A DNA stretch of 64,000 nt from Bacilliculturomica massiliensis. Lineage in GTDB: Bacteria; Bacillota; Clostridia; Peptostreptococcales; Anaerovoracaceae. The translations under genes were made by a program, and so were the position numbers. The notes below the pieces were generated by a model. That model had not been told where the DNA came from. It did not search any database and was given only the letters and a program-made list of their open reading frames with translations. Location: positions 186,001 to 250,000 of the forward strand of contig NZ_LR027600.1 in the NCBI RefSeq assembly GCF_900605495.1, read 5' to 3'. This document shows, piece by piece, positions 42,446-50,569 of this stretch (positions are counted from its first letter, which is position 1; each line of letters starts with the position of its first letter).

Positions 42446-43622
42446 AAAAAAGAAAATGACTGCCCAGGACTCATCTGTTGGCGCAGACGATGGACAGTCA
42501 ATCTCTAAAATTTCTGACATTAGTATAACCACTTCCAAGGAAGAAATCAATGATGAAGTTGTAAATCCTCAGGAAAGCCTAGAGGAAATGTATCGCAGGA
42601 TACAGCGCATGAGCGACCCAGCTTACCTGCACACTGTAACCCTAGATGAGCTGATGGACAATGTGTTTGAGGTAAAGTCCGCAGTGATTGAAAACCTGCT
42701 CTATACCGGAGCATATATCCTTGCCGGAGCACCCAAAATCGGAAAGTCCTTCCTGGTGGCGCAGATCGCCAACCATGTCAGTACCGGGCAGGATTTGTGG
42801 GGCTACAAGGTTCATCAGGGGACGGTACTTTACCTTGCACTTGAAGATGACGAAAGCCGTTTGCAGCACAGGATGTTCCGTATGTTCGGTGTGGAGGGGA
42901 CAAGCTCCCTCCACTTTGCTACCAGTGCCAAGATGATCGGCAGCGGTCTGGATGAACAACTTGAAAAGTTTGTCCGGGAACACAGTGACACCAAGCTCAT
43001 TATCGTGGACACACTTCAAAAAGTCCGGGAGATGGTAAGCGACAGTTACAGCTATTCCAGCGATTATGAGGTGATTGGAAAACTGAAACAATTTGCAGAC
43101 CGGCATGGAGTTTGCATCCTGATCGTCCACCACACCAGAAAGCAGCCTGCGGGAGATAGCTTTGAGAAGATTTCCGGTACCATTGGACTGTCGGGCTGTG
43201 CAGATGGAGCGCTCATCATGCAGAAAGAAAAACGAACCGACGGAAAGGCTACACTGGAAATCAGTGGACGGGATCAGCCGGATCAGCGGCTGTATCTAAG
43301 TAAAGACCAGGAGCGTTTGGTATGGCTCCTCGACCATGCAGAGAATGAGCTTTGGAAGCAACCTCCGGACCCGGTGCTGGAAGCGGTAGCGAAGATCGTA
43401 TCTGACGAGAACCGCGAGTGGGAAGGCAGTCCCACCGAGCTGGCCCAGGCGATTCAAACGGATATGGCGGTAAACCGGCTCACCAAACATCTGAATGTGA
43501 ATGCCAGCCGCTTGCTGGAAGAACATCAGGTAAAATACGAGAACAAAACCAAGCACACCGGACGGCGTATCCGGCTGACCTACATGGTGATAGAAGCACC
43601 TATGGTTGAAGTAATCAAGTAA
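42435..43622 (+). CDS. RepA-like AAA/RecA-fold ATPase
   Basis: About 395 residues. After a disordered N-terminus (about 90 residues) is a RecA-like ATPase: Walker A AGAPKIGKSFLVAQIA, VLYLALEDDESRLQHRMF, Walker B KLIIVDTLQKVRE and LIVHHTRKQPAGDSFEKISGT. The family is that of RepA/DnaB-like helicases of plasmids and integrative elements. The C-terminus looks like a winged helix. ATG 42435 has GGAGG 9 bases upstream and overlaps the MobC-like gene. Confidence 0.8.
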   Translation: MIDEKKKMTAQDSSVGADDGQSISKISDISITTSKEEINDEVVNPQESLEEMYRRIQRMSDPAYLHTVTLDELMDNVFEVKSAVIENLLYTGAYILAGAPKIGKSFLVAQIANHVSTGQDLWGYKVHQGTVLYLALEDDESRLQHRMFRMFGVEGTSSLHFATSAKMIGSGLDEQLEKFVREHSDTKLIIVDTLQKVREMVSDSYSYSSDYEVIGKLKQFADRHGVCILIVHHTRKQPAGDSFEKISGTIGLSGCADGALIMQKEKRTDGKATLEISGRDQPDQRLYLSKDQERLVWLLDHAENELWKQPPDPVLEAVAKIVSDENREWEGSPTELAQAIQTDMAVNRLTKHLNVNASRLLEEHQVKYENKTKHTGRRIRLTYMVIEAPMVEVIK

Positions 43623-43643
43623 AGCGCGACGCTTGCAACGGTC

Positions 43644-44111
43644 GCGACGGTGTTTTGAGGGGTACTCCCAGCACCGTTGCGACCGTCGCTGCCGTTGCGG
43701 GAAAGAAAATGTGAGGTGGTGTTTTGCCACCCCATCTTTTCAGGTGAGCCCTATTTTAGGGCGTACCATGTAAATATTAAGGAGTAGTCCTCATGACTTG
43801 AGACCGGGGCACAGGATGCGAAGTAAAAGCGAAGGATGGGAAAACATTTTGCCCACGCATCTAGCGATGGCTACTGTGTTTCACGGTAGCCATCAGGCGT
43901 AAGGGTGGAACGATTTGTTCCATGGCATCTTAAAGGAGACGGCGCTTTGGCGTACCCTTTCAAAGCGTTCGCAGAACGCGCAGCCACAGAATGAAATTCT
44001 GTGTTCAAAGGGGGCTTGGGGGCGCTGCCCTCAACAAGCAGACGGCTGGAAATGTGAGTGTGTGGATAGCCACACGCATTGTTTGCCCGTATCTAAAAAG
44101 GCCGAAACGGC
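43644..44111 (+). ncRNA. Hairpin-rich non-coding region (possible structured RNA or oriT)
   Basis: About 470 bases hold a string of stems: GCGACGGTG/CACCGTTGC (43644-43681), GGTGG/CCACC (43715), GCCCTA/TAGGGC (43748), GATGGCTAC-T-GTG-TTT-CAC-G-GTAGCCATC (43866-43894), TGGAAC/GTTCCA (43906), CGCTTTG/CAAAGCG (43943), GCGTTC/GAACGC (43965), CACAGAAT/ATTCTGTG (43985), GTGTGTGG/CCACACGC (44058) and GCCG/CGGC (44101). A frame of 74 codons from 43915 runs through it, but the stems suggest it is not coding. Whether it is an RNA or a transfer/replication origin cannot be decided here. Confidence 0.5.
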
Positions 44112-44165
44112 TCTTGTACCGCTGCGGAAAATCAACTGAAATTTAAGAATTGGGAGGTAACGAGT

Positions 44166-44411
44166 ATGAGAAAGATTTTGTCCTGTGAGTTTAACCTGGA
44201 CACCGCCTGCGTGGAACTGCGTCTGGATGACGGGACGCTGCTCTCCATTGACTGCATCGCAGTGGAAAATGAGGTGGCAAACAGCATGTACCAGCGGTCA
44301 GAATTGGACTGGCTGATCTATAATGATCCGCTGGCCTACGCCGAGCTGATTTTGAACGTCGACATCACCAACTACCTAAAAAGTGTTAGTTATATGAGCG
44401 ATAAAAGTTAA
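44166..44411 (+). CDS. DUF6061-family small protein
   Basis: 81 residues. The sequence KILSCEFNLDTACVELRLDD and YQRSELDWLIYNDPLAYAEL matches the small DUF6061 proteins that are common in clostridial mobile elements. GGGAGG precedes the ATG. The function is unknown. The C-terminus after TNYLKS differs from the pattern I remember for the family and may be altered. Confidence 0.7.
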   Translation: MRKILSCEFNLDTACVELRLDDGTLLSIDCIAVENEVANSMYQRSELDWLIYNDPLAYAELILNVDITNYLKSVSYMSDKS

Positions 44412-44455
44412 TCGCACTAGATAAGAGTTATTTTTCAACCGTGACAATTTTATTA

Positions 44456-44484
44456 TTGACAAATTCGACTGGTTAGCTTATAAT
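44456..44484 (+). promoter_or_regulatory. Consensus promoter of the restriction-CBASS operon
   Basis: TTGACA (44456-44461), 17 bases, TATAAT (44479-44484). It lies 74 bases before the first hsd gene. No similarly strong promoter is seen between the following eight genes. Confidence 0.85.
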
Positions 44485-44557
44485 GGGGATAGTTCAAAAG
44501 CGAAATTTTTTTAGAATATGTCTGTTATTTATCGGTCATGACAAAAGGAGTGAAGGG

Positions 44558-45142
44558 ATGAAATTGCGGGACCTTGCGAGTGTTCGCAGCGGCCTGGTCT
44601 TGTCGAGAAAACAGGCCAAAGAGCCAAGTGAGTATAGATATCCCTTGATTAATCTACGGTGTATTCAGCAGGAAGGGATAATTCAATTAAATGAGTCCGA
44701 TATCTATGAAGCAAAAGAACCGCTGAAAGCAGAATACCTCTCACAAAGCGGAGATATCATTGTCCGCCTTACAGCTCCCTATACAGCAGTTCTGATTGAT
44801 GAAACCACATCTGGAATGGTGGTTTCATCAAACTTTGTAGTGATTCGAGTTGAAGATAAGAGCCTGTTGCCAGAGTATCTTTTTTGGTTGCTGAATACCG
44901 AAAAGATAAAACGAAAAATTTACGAGAATGCAACCAGCAATATGCTTGGCGCAGTTAACGCAAGATTTTTAGCTGACTTTGAATTGCCCCTTCTTTCTGT
45001 GGAGGATCAGCATAAAATCTCCCAGTTTAATCTGCTGGCCAAAAGAGAACGTCAATTACTTAGGATGTTGGCAGATGAAAAAGAAAAGTATTATGCTGGT
45101 GTACTGAATCAGGCGTACAAAAGAGCAAAGAAAGGGAAATGA
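44558..45142 (+). CDS. Half-length type I restriction specificity (HsdS-like) protein
   Basis: 194 residues, one target-recognition domain plus one helical conserved region, compared with 421 residues for the full HsdS downstream. The N-terminus KLRDLASVRSGLVLSRKQAK and SQSGDIIVRLTAPYTAVLIDE, then FELPLLSVEDQHKISQFNLLA with a long helix, are HsdS-like. Half-S proteins can dimerise to form a functional S unit or stand in for the full one. AAAAGGAG precedes the ATG; its stop overlaps the hsdM start by ATGA. Confidence 0.75.
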   Translation: MKLRDLASVRSGLVLSRKQAKEPSEYRYPLINLRCIQQEGIIQLNESDIYEAKEPLKAEYLSQSGDIIVRLTAPYTAVLIDETTSGMVVSSNFVVIRVEDKSLLPEYLFWLLNTEKIKRKIYENATSNMLGAVNARFLADFELPLLSVEDQHKISQFNLLAKRERQLLRMLADEKEKYYAGVLNQAYKRAKKGK

Positions 45143-46674
45143 AGATGACAACAAGAAAAGATATTGACCAGGTCCTGTGGAACGCCTGTGATAGTTTCCG
45201 CGGCAAGATCGACAGTTCCCGCTATAAAGACTATATCCTCTCCATGTTGTTCGTAAAGTACCTCAGCGATGTCTCCAAAGAGAGGCGCGAGGAGTACATC
45301 AAACAGTATGACGGCGATATGCGTCGCGTGGAACGGGCTATGAGCCGTGAGAGATTTTCAATGGACGAGCAGTCCACATTCGATTATCTCTATGCCAAGC
45401 GGAACGATGCTGAAATCGGTCAGAAAATCAATGTAGCACTGAATCATATCGAAGAACATAACAGTGGAAAGCTACGCAATGTATTCCGGGCCATCGACTT
45501 CAACTCTCAGGTAGACTTTGGTGAACCCAAAGAGAAGAACGCTACCCTGCACAACTTGCTGGAGGATTTCAACGGTCTGGATCTGCGTCCCAGTCAGCTG
45601 GGCTCTGCCGATATCATCGGAGATGCCTACGAGTACATGATTGCCATGTTCGCCTCTGATGCCGGAAAGAAGGGAGGTGAGTTCTTCACGCCAAGCCAGG
45701 TTTCTGAGCTGGTAGCCTCTCTGGTACAGCCCAAGGAGAACGACCGAATCTACGATCCCACCTGCGGCAGTGGCGGTCTGCTGCTGAAAGCGTACAAGAA
45801 GGTACCCAGTGGCAAGGTGGCTATCTATGGCCAGGAACTCAATGCACAGACCTGGGCTCTCTGCACTATGAATATGTTCCTGCACGGTGTAGATGATGCC
45901 CGAATCTGGCAGGGCGATACCCTCTCGAATCCTCAGAATGTTGAGGATGATAATTTGATGAAGTTCCAGGTTGTAGTGGCAAATCCTCCCTTTAGTCTGG
46001 ACAAGTGGGACAGCGGATTCCTCTCGGAGGCCGGAGCAGACAGCAAAGGCAAAAAGAAAATGTCCGCTGAACTGGACCCTTATCGCCGTTTTAATTGGGG
46101 TGTTCCTCCTACTTCCAAAGGTGACTACGCCTTTGTGCTGCACATGCTTTCCAGCCTGGATGCAGAAAATGGCCGCATGGCGGTTGTGCTGCCCCATGGT
46201 GTTCTATTCCGTGGAGCCGGCGAGGGAAAAATCCGCCGTCAGTTGGTGGAGATGAATCTACTGGATGCAGTCATTGGTCTTCCTGCCAACCTGTTCTACG
46301 GCACCGGTATCCCTGCCTGTATCCTGGTATTCAAGAAGAACCGAACCTTCCGGGATGTGCTGTTTATCGATGCCTCTGGGGACGGGAACTTTGAAAAGAG
46401 TAAGAATCAAAATATCCTGCGGGACAGCGATATTGAACGCATTGTCAACTCCTATCAAGCGCGACAGAATGAGGATAAATACAGCTATGTGGCCTCTTTC
46501 GATGAGATCAAGGAGAACGATTTCAACCTGAATATCCCTCGGTATGTGGATACCTTTGAGGAAGAAGAACTGGTGGACATCGATGAAGTGCAGCGAAACA
46601 TTGCTGATATCGAGGCGGAATTGGCTCAAGTACAAGCACAAATGAAAAAATACTTGGATGAACTTGGAATCTAA
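45139..46674 (+). CDS. hsdM: Type I restriction-modification methyltransferase HsdM
   Basis: 511 residues, N6-adenine DNA methyltransferase. The N-terminal helical domain (residues 1-150) includes RYKDYILSMLFVKYLSDV. S-adenosylmethionine motif I is YDPTCGSGGLLLKAY (near residue 207) and the catalytic motif IV is VVANPPFSLDKW (near 276). GGEFFTPSQVSELV is also conserved. The C-terminus forms a coiled coil (VQRNIADIEAELAQVQAQM) that would contact HsdS. It protects host DNA and is part of the restriction complex. Confidence 0.94.
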   Translation: MKMTTRKDIDQVLWNACDSFRGKIDSSRYKDYILSMLFVKYLSDVSKERREEYIKQYDGDMRRVERAMSRERFSMDEQSTFDYLYAKRNDAEIGQKINVALNHIEEHNSGKLRNVFRAIDFNSQVDFGEPKEKNATLHNLLEDFNGLDLRPSQLGSADIIGDAYEYMIAMFASDAGKKGGEFFTPSQVSELVASLVQPKENDRIYDPTCGSGGLLLKAYKKVPSGKVAIYGQELNAQTWALCTMNMFLHGVDDARIWQGDTLSNPQNVEDDNLMKFQVVVANPPFSLDKWDSGFLSEAGADSKGKKKMSAELDPYRRFNWGVPPTSKGDYAFVLHMLSSLDAENGRMAVVLPHGVLFRGAGEGKIRRQLVEMNLLDAVIGLPANLFYGTGIPACILVFKKNRTFRDVLFIDASGDGNFEKSKNQNILRDSDIERIVNSYQARQNEDKYSYVASFDEIKENDFNLNIPRYVDTFEEEELVDIDEVQRNIADIEAELAQVQAQMKKYLDELGI

Positions 46675-46687
46675 GGAGGTAGGAGAG

Positions 46688-47686
46688 TTGGCTACAACCG
46701 TTAATAATGCATTTGCTGAATTTATGAGGGATATTGTCAATCTTGACCCTGATGTTGTATCCGAAGCAAGAACGAGTCGAGACAACCTGCTTGATAATAT
46801 CGCCGAATTTGATAACAAGGACGGCTTTTTTGATTTATGTGATAGTTTTAATGTGCATTTTGGCTCATTTGCTAGAAAGACTAAATGCCGTGATCTTGAT
46901 GATGTGGATTTGATGATTGGTATTGCTGCTAACGGTGCAACATATTATTCCGATGATCCATGGGACGAAGTCAGAATAACTGCAAGTACCACCAATGCAG
47001 CACAGAAAGATTGCACACGCGAAGATGGAACACTTAACAGTACCCAGGTATCTAATAAATTTAAGAAAAAGTTAGAATCAGTGAGAGAATATTCGCGTTC
47101 TGAGATTCGTAGAAACGGCGAAGCGATTATTTTAAATCTCAAATCAAAGGAATGGGCTTTTGATATTGTACCTTGTTTCCATACGGTAGAAGAAAGCGAT
47201 GGTAGATCATACTATTTAATTCCAAACGGAAATGGGAATTGGAAAAAGACTGCACCCGATAAAGACAAAGGGCATGTTACAAGCACAAACCAAAGTAAAG
47301 ATGGACGTGTGTTGGAGTTAATTCGCCTTTGCAAAAAATGGAATAAAGTAAAGAGTGCCAAAACACTGCCGTCATATCTTCTCGAAACCATGATTATAAA
47401 TTTTGCGGATTCTCAAGCAGAACTAAGTCAGTGGATAGATCTCCGTTTTAAAAATGCGTTGAGTTATATAGCAGAACATATTTTGAGTCCAGTGTATGAC
47501 ATGAAAGGAATTCAAGGTGATATCAACAATCTTAGCATAGACGATAAATTGCGCCTTCAGCAAAAGGCATTGACTGATTACAATAAGGCATGTGAAGCTT
47601 GGCAACAAGAACAGGCTGGTAACCATAAAGAGGCTATTAAAAAGTGGGGTGAAATTTTTGGAAGCGACTTCCCGACATACGGATAA
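46688..47686 (+). CDS. CD-NTase (SMODS family) cyclic nucleotide synthase of CBASS
   Basis: 332 residues from the TTG at 46688, which is 8 bases behind AAGGAGG. The nucleotidyltransferase signature HFGSFARKTKCRDLDDVDLM (GS at 59-60, Asp72 and Asp74) and the third acidic residue in WAFDIVPCF (Asp159) are all present. SGxKxx-like helices follow (LIRLCKKWNKV, LPSYLLETMI). These are the features of SMODS/CD-NTase enzymes that make cyclic di- or trinucleotides upon phage infection. The gene starts 13 bases after hsdM and overlaps the effector gene. Codon use is more AT-rich than hsdM. No ancillary Cap2/Cap3 or HORMA/TRIP13 genes are nearby, so this is a minimal (type I) CBASS. The clade and product are not determinable by eye. 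Confidence 0.88.
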   Translation: MATTVNNAFAEFMRDIVNLDPDVVSEARTSRDNLLDNIAEFDNKDGFFDLCDSFNVHFGSFARKTKCRDLDDVDLMIGIAANGATYYSDDPWDEVRITASTTNAAQKDCTREDGTLNSTQVSNKFKKKLESVREYSRSEIRRNGEAIILNLKSKEWAFDIVPCFHTVEESDGRSYYLIPNGNGNWKKTAPDKDKGHVTSTNQSKDGRVLELIRLCKKWNKVKSAKTLPSYLLETMIINFADSQAELSQWIDLRFKNALSYIAEHILSPVYDMKGIQGDINNLSIDDKLRLQQKALTDYNKACEAWQQEQAGNHKEAIKKWGEIFGSDFPTYG

Positions 47687-48584
47687 TAGTATTTTTGTTT
47701 GTCAGAATGAAGAATTTTTACTCAAATGCCAGTTAGCTCAAAGAAACGAGTATTCTCATGCAAAAAGAGCCAGTCGGATAAAGTCGATGGCGACTCTTAT
47801 ATTCACGATCTGTTCTATCGTTGCGTCTATTGTAGATTGTGATACACTATCTGCCATATCCAGTTTATTTGCCGTAGGATTGGTTGTGTTTAACAAATAC
47901 TCAGATGGACATATTTCCTCTCATAAAAAACACGCGGCTTCCATACAACAGTATATTGATGTGACGCTTTTTGCTTTGGCTATAGGAGGAACTGAGTCTG
48001 AGTGGGGCGAATTACCGAATAAGACCGACCTTGCAGAGACGATAAGTGAATTTTCAGGTGAAGATACCTCTGATATGAAAAACTGGTATAGTGATTACTC
48101 CTCTTTGCCAGGTGAAGCTCAGATTTTTCATTGTCAAAGAGAAAATGTAAGATGGGACTATGGTTTGCATAAATCTTATATCTGTCTTCAGCTTGGCATT
48201 TTGCTGGTTGCAGTCGTTGCTATGATTATAACTATGTTCATCGTTAATCCTGACTTTATAAAGCTGATATGTATTTTATCGTGGTTAACACCACTTGCAG
48301 AATATACATATTCCGTCTGTAAAGATGTCTTCGAGAGCATTTCAATTTTGCGAAAAATTAATAGTTTTTGCGATCAAATTGAAAATAAGCTATCAGGAGA
48401 TAATGTTGTATCTGTTAAACAAGAATTGATTGATTTGCAATATAAGATTCGAGAAAGACGAGAAGGGGGTTTTCTTATTCCAGATTGGTTTTATAAAATG
48501 AGAAAGGGAAAGCATCAGAAGCAAGAAGACAGTATTGCAGAAACTATTGTTAATTTGAACCAAGAGAATGGTGAGCAGAGATGA
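47649..48584 (+). CDS. S-4TM family putative pore-forming CBASS effector
   Basis: About 311 residues from GTG 47649; TTG 47658 is an alternative. It overlaps the cyclase by about 30-38 bases. Four membrane helices can be seen: about residues 47-62, 67-82, 178-199 and 203-222. Between them the loop has HKKHAASIQQYIDVTLFAL and MKNWYSDYSSLPGEAQIFHC followed by QRENVRWDYGLHKSY. This WY...CQR.N..WD pattern is characteristic of the S-4TM (SMODS-associated 4TM) effector family. The model is that a cyclic nucleotide made by the upstream enzyme triggers membrane disruption and death or arrest of the infected cell. Its stop overlaps the hsdS start by ATGA. Confidence 0.85.
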   Translation: MKFLEATSRHTDNSIFVCQNEEFLLKCQLAQRNEYSHAKRASRIKSMATLIFTICSIVASIVDCDTLSAISSLFAVGLVVFNKYSDGHISSHKKHAASIQQYIDVTLFALAIGGTESEWGELPNKTDLAETISEFSGEDTSDMKNWYSDYSSLPGEAQIFHCQRENVRWDYGLHKSYICLQLGILLVAVVAMIITMFIVNPDFIKLICILSWLTPLAEYTYSVCKDVFESISILRKINSFCDQIENKLSGDNVVSVKQELIDLQYKIRERREGGFLIPDWFYKMRKGKHQKQEDSIAETIVNLNQENGEQR

Positions 48585-49846
48585 TATTAAGAACGAGAGA
48601 TATAATCGAGCAGATCCGGCAAGGAAATGTTCCAGAGGGATATCAAAAAACAAAAGATGGTATCTTCCCAACCGATTGGCACACTCAGAAAATGAAACAG
48701 TGGGTTGCACTGGCAGAGCGTCCTGGCACTCTTGAAGATGATAAGAGATACCGTTTGGTAACTGTCCGTCGTGGATTTGGAGGGGTTGACCTGCGTGGAG
48801 AGTATCTCGGAAAAGATATTCTTGTGAAGAACTATTTTAGGGTTCGACAAGGTGACTTTCTTATTTCCAAAAGACAGATTGCCCATGGAGCTTGCGGAGT
48901 TGTTCCAGAATCTTTAGATGGTGCAGTAGTATCCAATGAATATAATGTATTTGTTCCAAACCAAGGCACAAATATTGAAATGTTTAATCTTATGATGCAG
49001 CTACCACATTATACAAGGCTTTTTCACCTAATGAGTGATGGTGTGCATATCGAAAAACTACTTTTTAAAACACAAGATTGGATGAGGCGTCAATTAGCCA
49101 TGCCTCCTATTGAAGAACAACAAAAAATTGCCGCTATCCTCACCACCCAGGACAAAGTAATTGAACTGAAAGAAAAACGCCTTGCGGAAAAGCAGCGGCA
49201 GAAAAAGTATCTCATGCAGCAGCTGTTGACTGGCAAAAAGCGCCTGTTGGGGTTTAGCGGTACATGGAAAAAAGAAATATTAGGAAAATGCGCATCCATG
49301 TGTAGCGGAGGCACTCCGGATACTAAAAATGAGAAATATTATGGAAACGATTATATTTGGATTTCTATAAAAGATATGACTTCTGCAGGAAAATATATTT
49401 GCTCTAGCGAACGAGGACTGACGGAGGCAGGGATTCTTAATTGCTCGGCTAGGCTGTTTCCCAAAGGGACGATTTTATTTGCAATGTATGCATCTATAGG
49501 GGTATGCTCTATTGCGGAAGCAGAATGCTGTAGCAGTCAAGCTATTTTGGGTATTGAACCAGATTCGAAGCTGAATAATGAATTTCTCTATTATTTGTTA
49601 AGTAACTCCAAAGGGTATTTCAAAAGTTTTAGACAGGCAAGTTCGCAACCCAATCTGAACAAGGGCATTGTGCAATCAATAGTTGTTCAAATTCCTGAGA
49701 TAGAGGAACAAGCGGCCATTGTCGAAGTTCTTTCTGCTGCTGACCGTGAAATTGACCTACTCCGGCAAGACATCGAACAGGAAAAACAAAAGAAAAAAGC
49801 CCTGATGCAGATGTTGCTGACGGGCATTGTGAGGGTGAAAGTATGA
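48581..49846 (+). CDS. hsdS: Type I restriction-modification specificity subunit HsdS
   Basis: 421 residues with two target-recognition domains (about 20-190 and 225-385). Each ends in a conserved helical region: PPIEEQQKIAAILTTQDKVI with QQLLTGKKRL, and IEEQAAIVEVLSAADREIDL with QMLLTGIVRV. It determines which bipartite sequence is methylated and cut. Its start is within the stop of the CBASS effector gene (ATGA), so its translation is likely coupled to it. AT-rich compared with hsdM. Confidence 0.92.
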   Translation: MILRTRDIIEQIRQGNVPEGYQKTKDGIFPTDWHTQKMKQWVALAERPGTLEDDKRYRLVTVRRGFGGVDLRGEYLGKDILVKNYFRVRQGDFLISKRQIAHGACGVVPESLDGAVVSNEYNVFVPNQGTNIEMFNLMMQLPHYTRLFHLMSDGVHIEKLLFKTQDWMRRQLAMPPIEEQQKIAAILTTQDKVIELKEKRLAEKQRQKKYLMQQLLTGKKRLLGFSGTWKKEILGKCASMCSGGTPDTKNEKYYGNDYIWISIKDMTSAGKYICSSERGLTEAGILNCSARLFPKGTILFAMYASIGVCSIAEAECCSSQAILGIEPDSKLNNEFLYYLLSNSKGYFKSFRQASSQPNLNKGIVQSIVVQIPEIEEQAAIVEVLSAADREIDLLRQDIEQEKQKKKALMQMLLTGIVRVKV

Positions 49847-50505
49847 AATGTCCACACTGCGCTACCACAGTGCACATTCAATGGGAAGAAACATCTTTCC
49901 CTGCTGTCCACTGGGAAGACACTTATGAACAGGATGGCTACTCTATCCAATATGGATTCTGTCCGGAATGTGCAGAATTGGTTATTCAATTTCAGCATGG
50001 CCTTCGAGGTGGATATAGAGAAGATGGATATTGGATTGATCAGATTGACGAAGAACATATTATCTACCCACATTATACAGCAAGTAGAAAACTTGATCCA
50101 TCCATTCCCCTTAAATATGCTCAACTATTCTATGAGAGTGAGGAAGTCAATACCATCAGCCCCCGTGCCAGTGCGACTCTTAGCCGATACTTATTGCAAA
50201 TGCTTTTGCACGAAGAATTACATATTCACAAGAGAAACCTGGAAGATGAGATAAAGGAATTAGAGAGTGGGAGCAATATTCCCACTAAACTTGTCACTAT
50301 GCTCCAAGTTATGCGCAGAGTTGCTAATTTTGGCGCGCATCCGAAAAAGAGTACCAACAGCAACGAGATTGTGGAAGTAGAGGCAGGCGAATCGGCAGTC
50401 ATGCTTGATATGTTAGAAGAAGTGTTTGACTATATTTTTGTTAAGCCGAAACAACAAGAACTTTTTTTGAAAGGCATTGAAGAAAAGTATGGAATAAAAG
50501 CATGA
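49843..50505 (+). CDS. DUF4145-domain protein of the type I restriction operon
   Basis: 220 residues. It begins with a zinc-ribbon pair (MKCPHC and GFCPEC) followed by a helical DUF4145 domain (LRSLLL-type core: SPRASATLSRYLLQMLLHEEL, VANFGAHPKKS). DUF4145 proteins are often found with type I restriction genes and have no fixed role. Start overlaps the hsdS stop by ATGA. The gap to hsdR contains a GC-rich hairpin. Confidence 0.75.
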   Translation: MKCPHCATTVHIQWEETSFPAVHWEDTYEQDGYSIQYGFCPECAELVIQFQHGLRGGYREDGYWIDQIDEEHIIYPHYTASRKLDPSIPLKYAQLFYESEEVNTISPRASATLSRYLLQMLLHEELHIHKRNLEDEIKELESGSNIPTKLVTMLQVMRRVANFGAHPKKSTNSNEIVEVEAGESAVMLDMLEEVFDYIFVKPKQQELFLKGIEEKYGIKA

Positions 50506-50510
50506 AGCGA

Positions 50511-50526
50511 GGCGGGATTTCCCGCC
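50511..50526 (+). other. Intercistronic hairpin before hsdR
   Basis: GGCGGG-ATTT-CCCGCC without a T-run. It may lower hsdR expression or mark an mRNA processing point. Confidence 0.6.
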
Positions 50527-50569
50527 CCGCCATCACTGCTTTTACTGATATTTCCGAAAGGAGGCAACC

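Noticed and set aside
43644-44111. Retron non-coding RNA
   Set aside because: No reverse transcriptase gene is found in the island.
43915-44139. 74-codon frame in the hairpin-rich region
   Set aside because: It crosses at least five stable stems and has no convincing domain; kept only as a note under the structured region.
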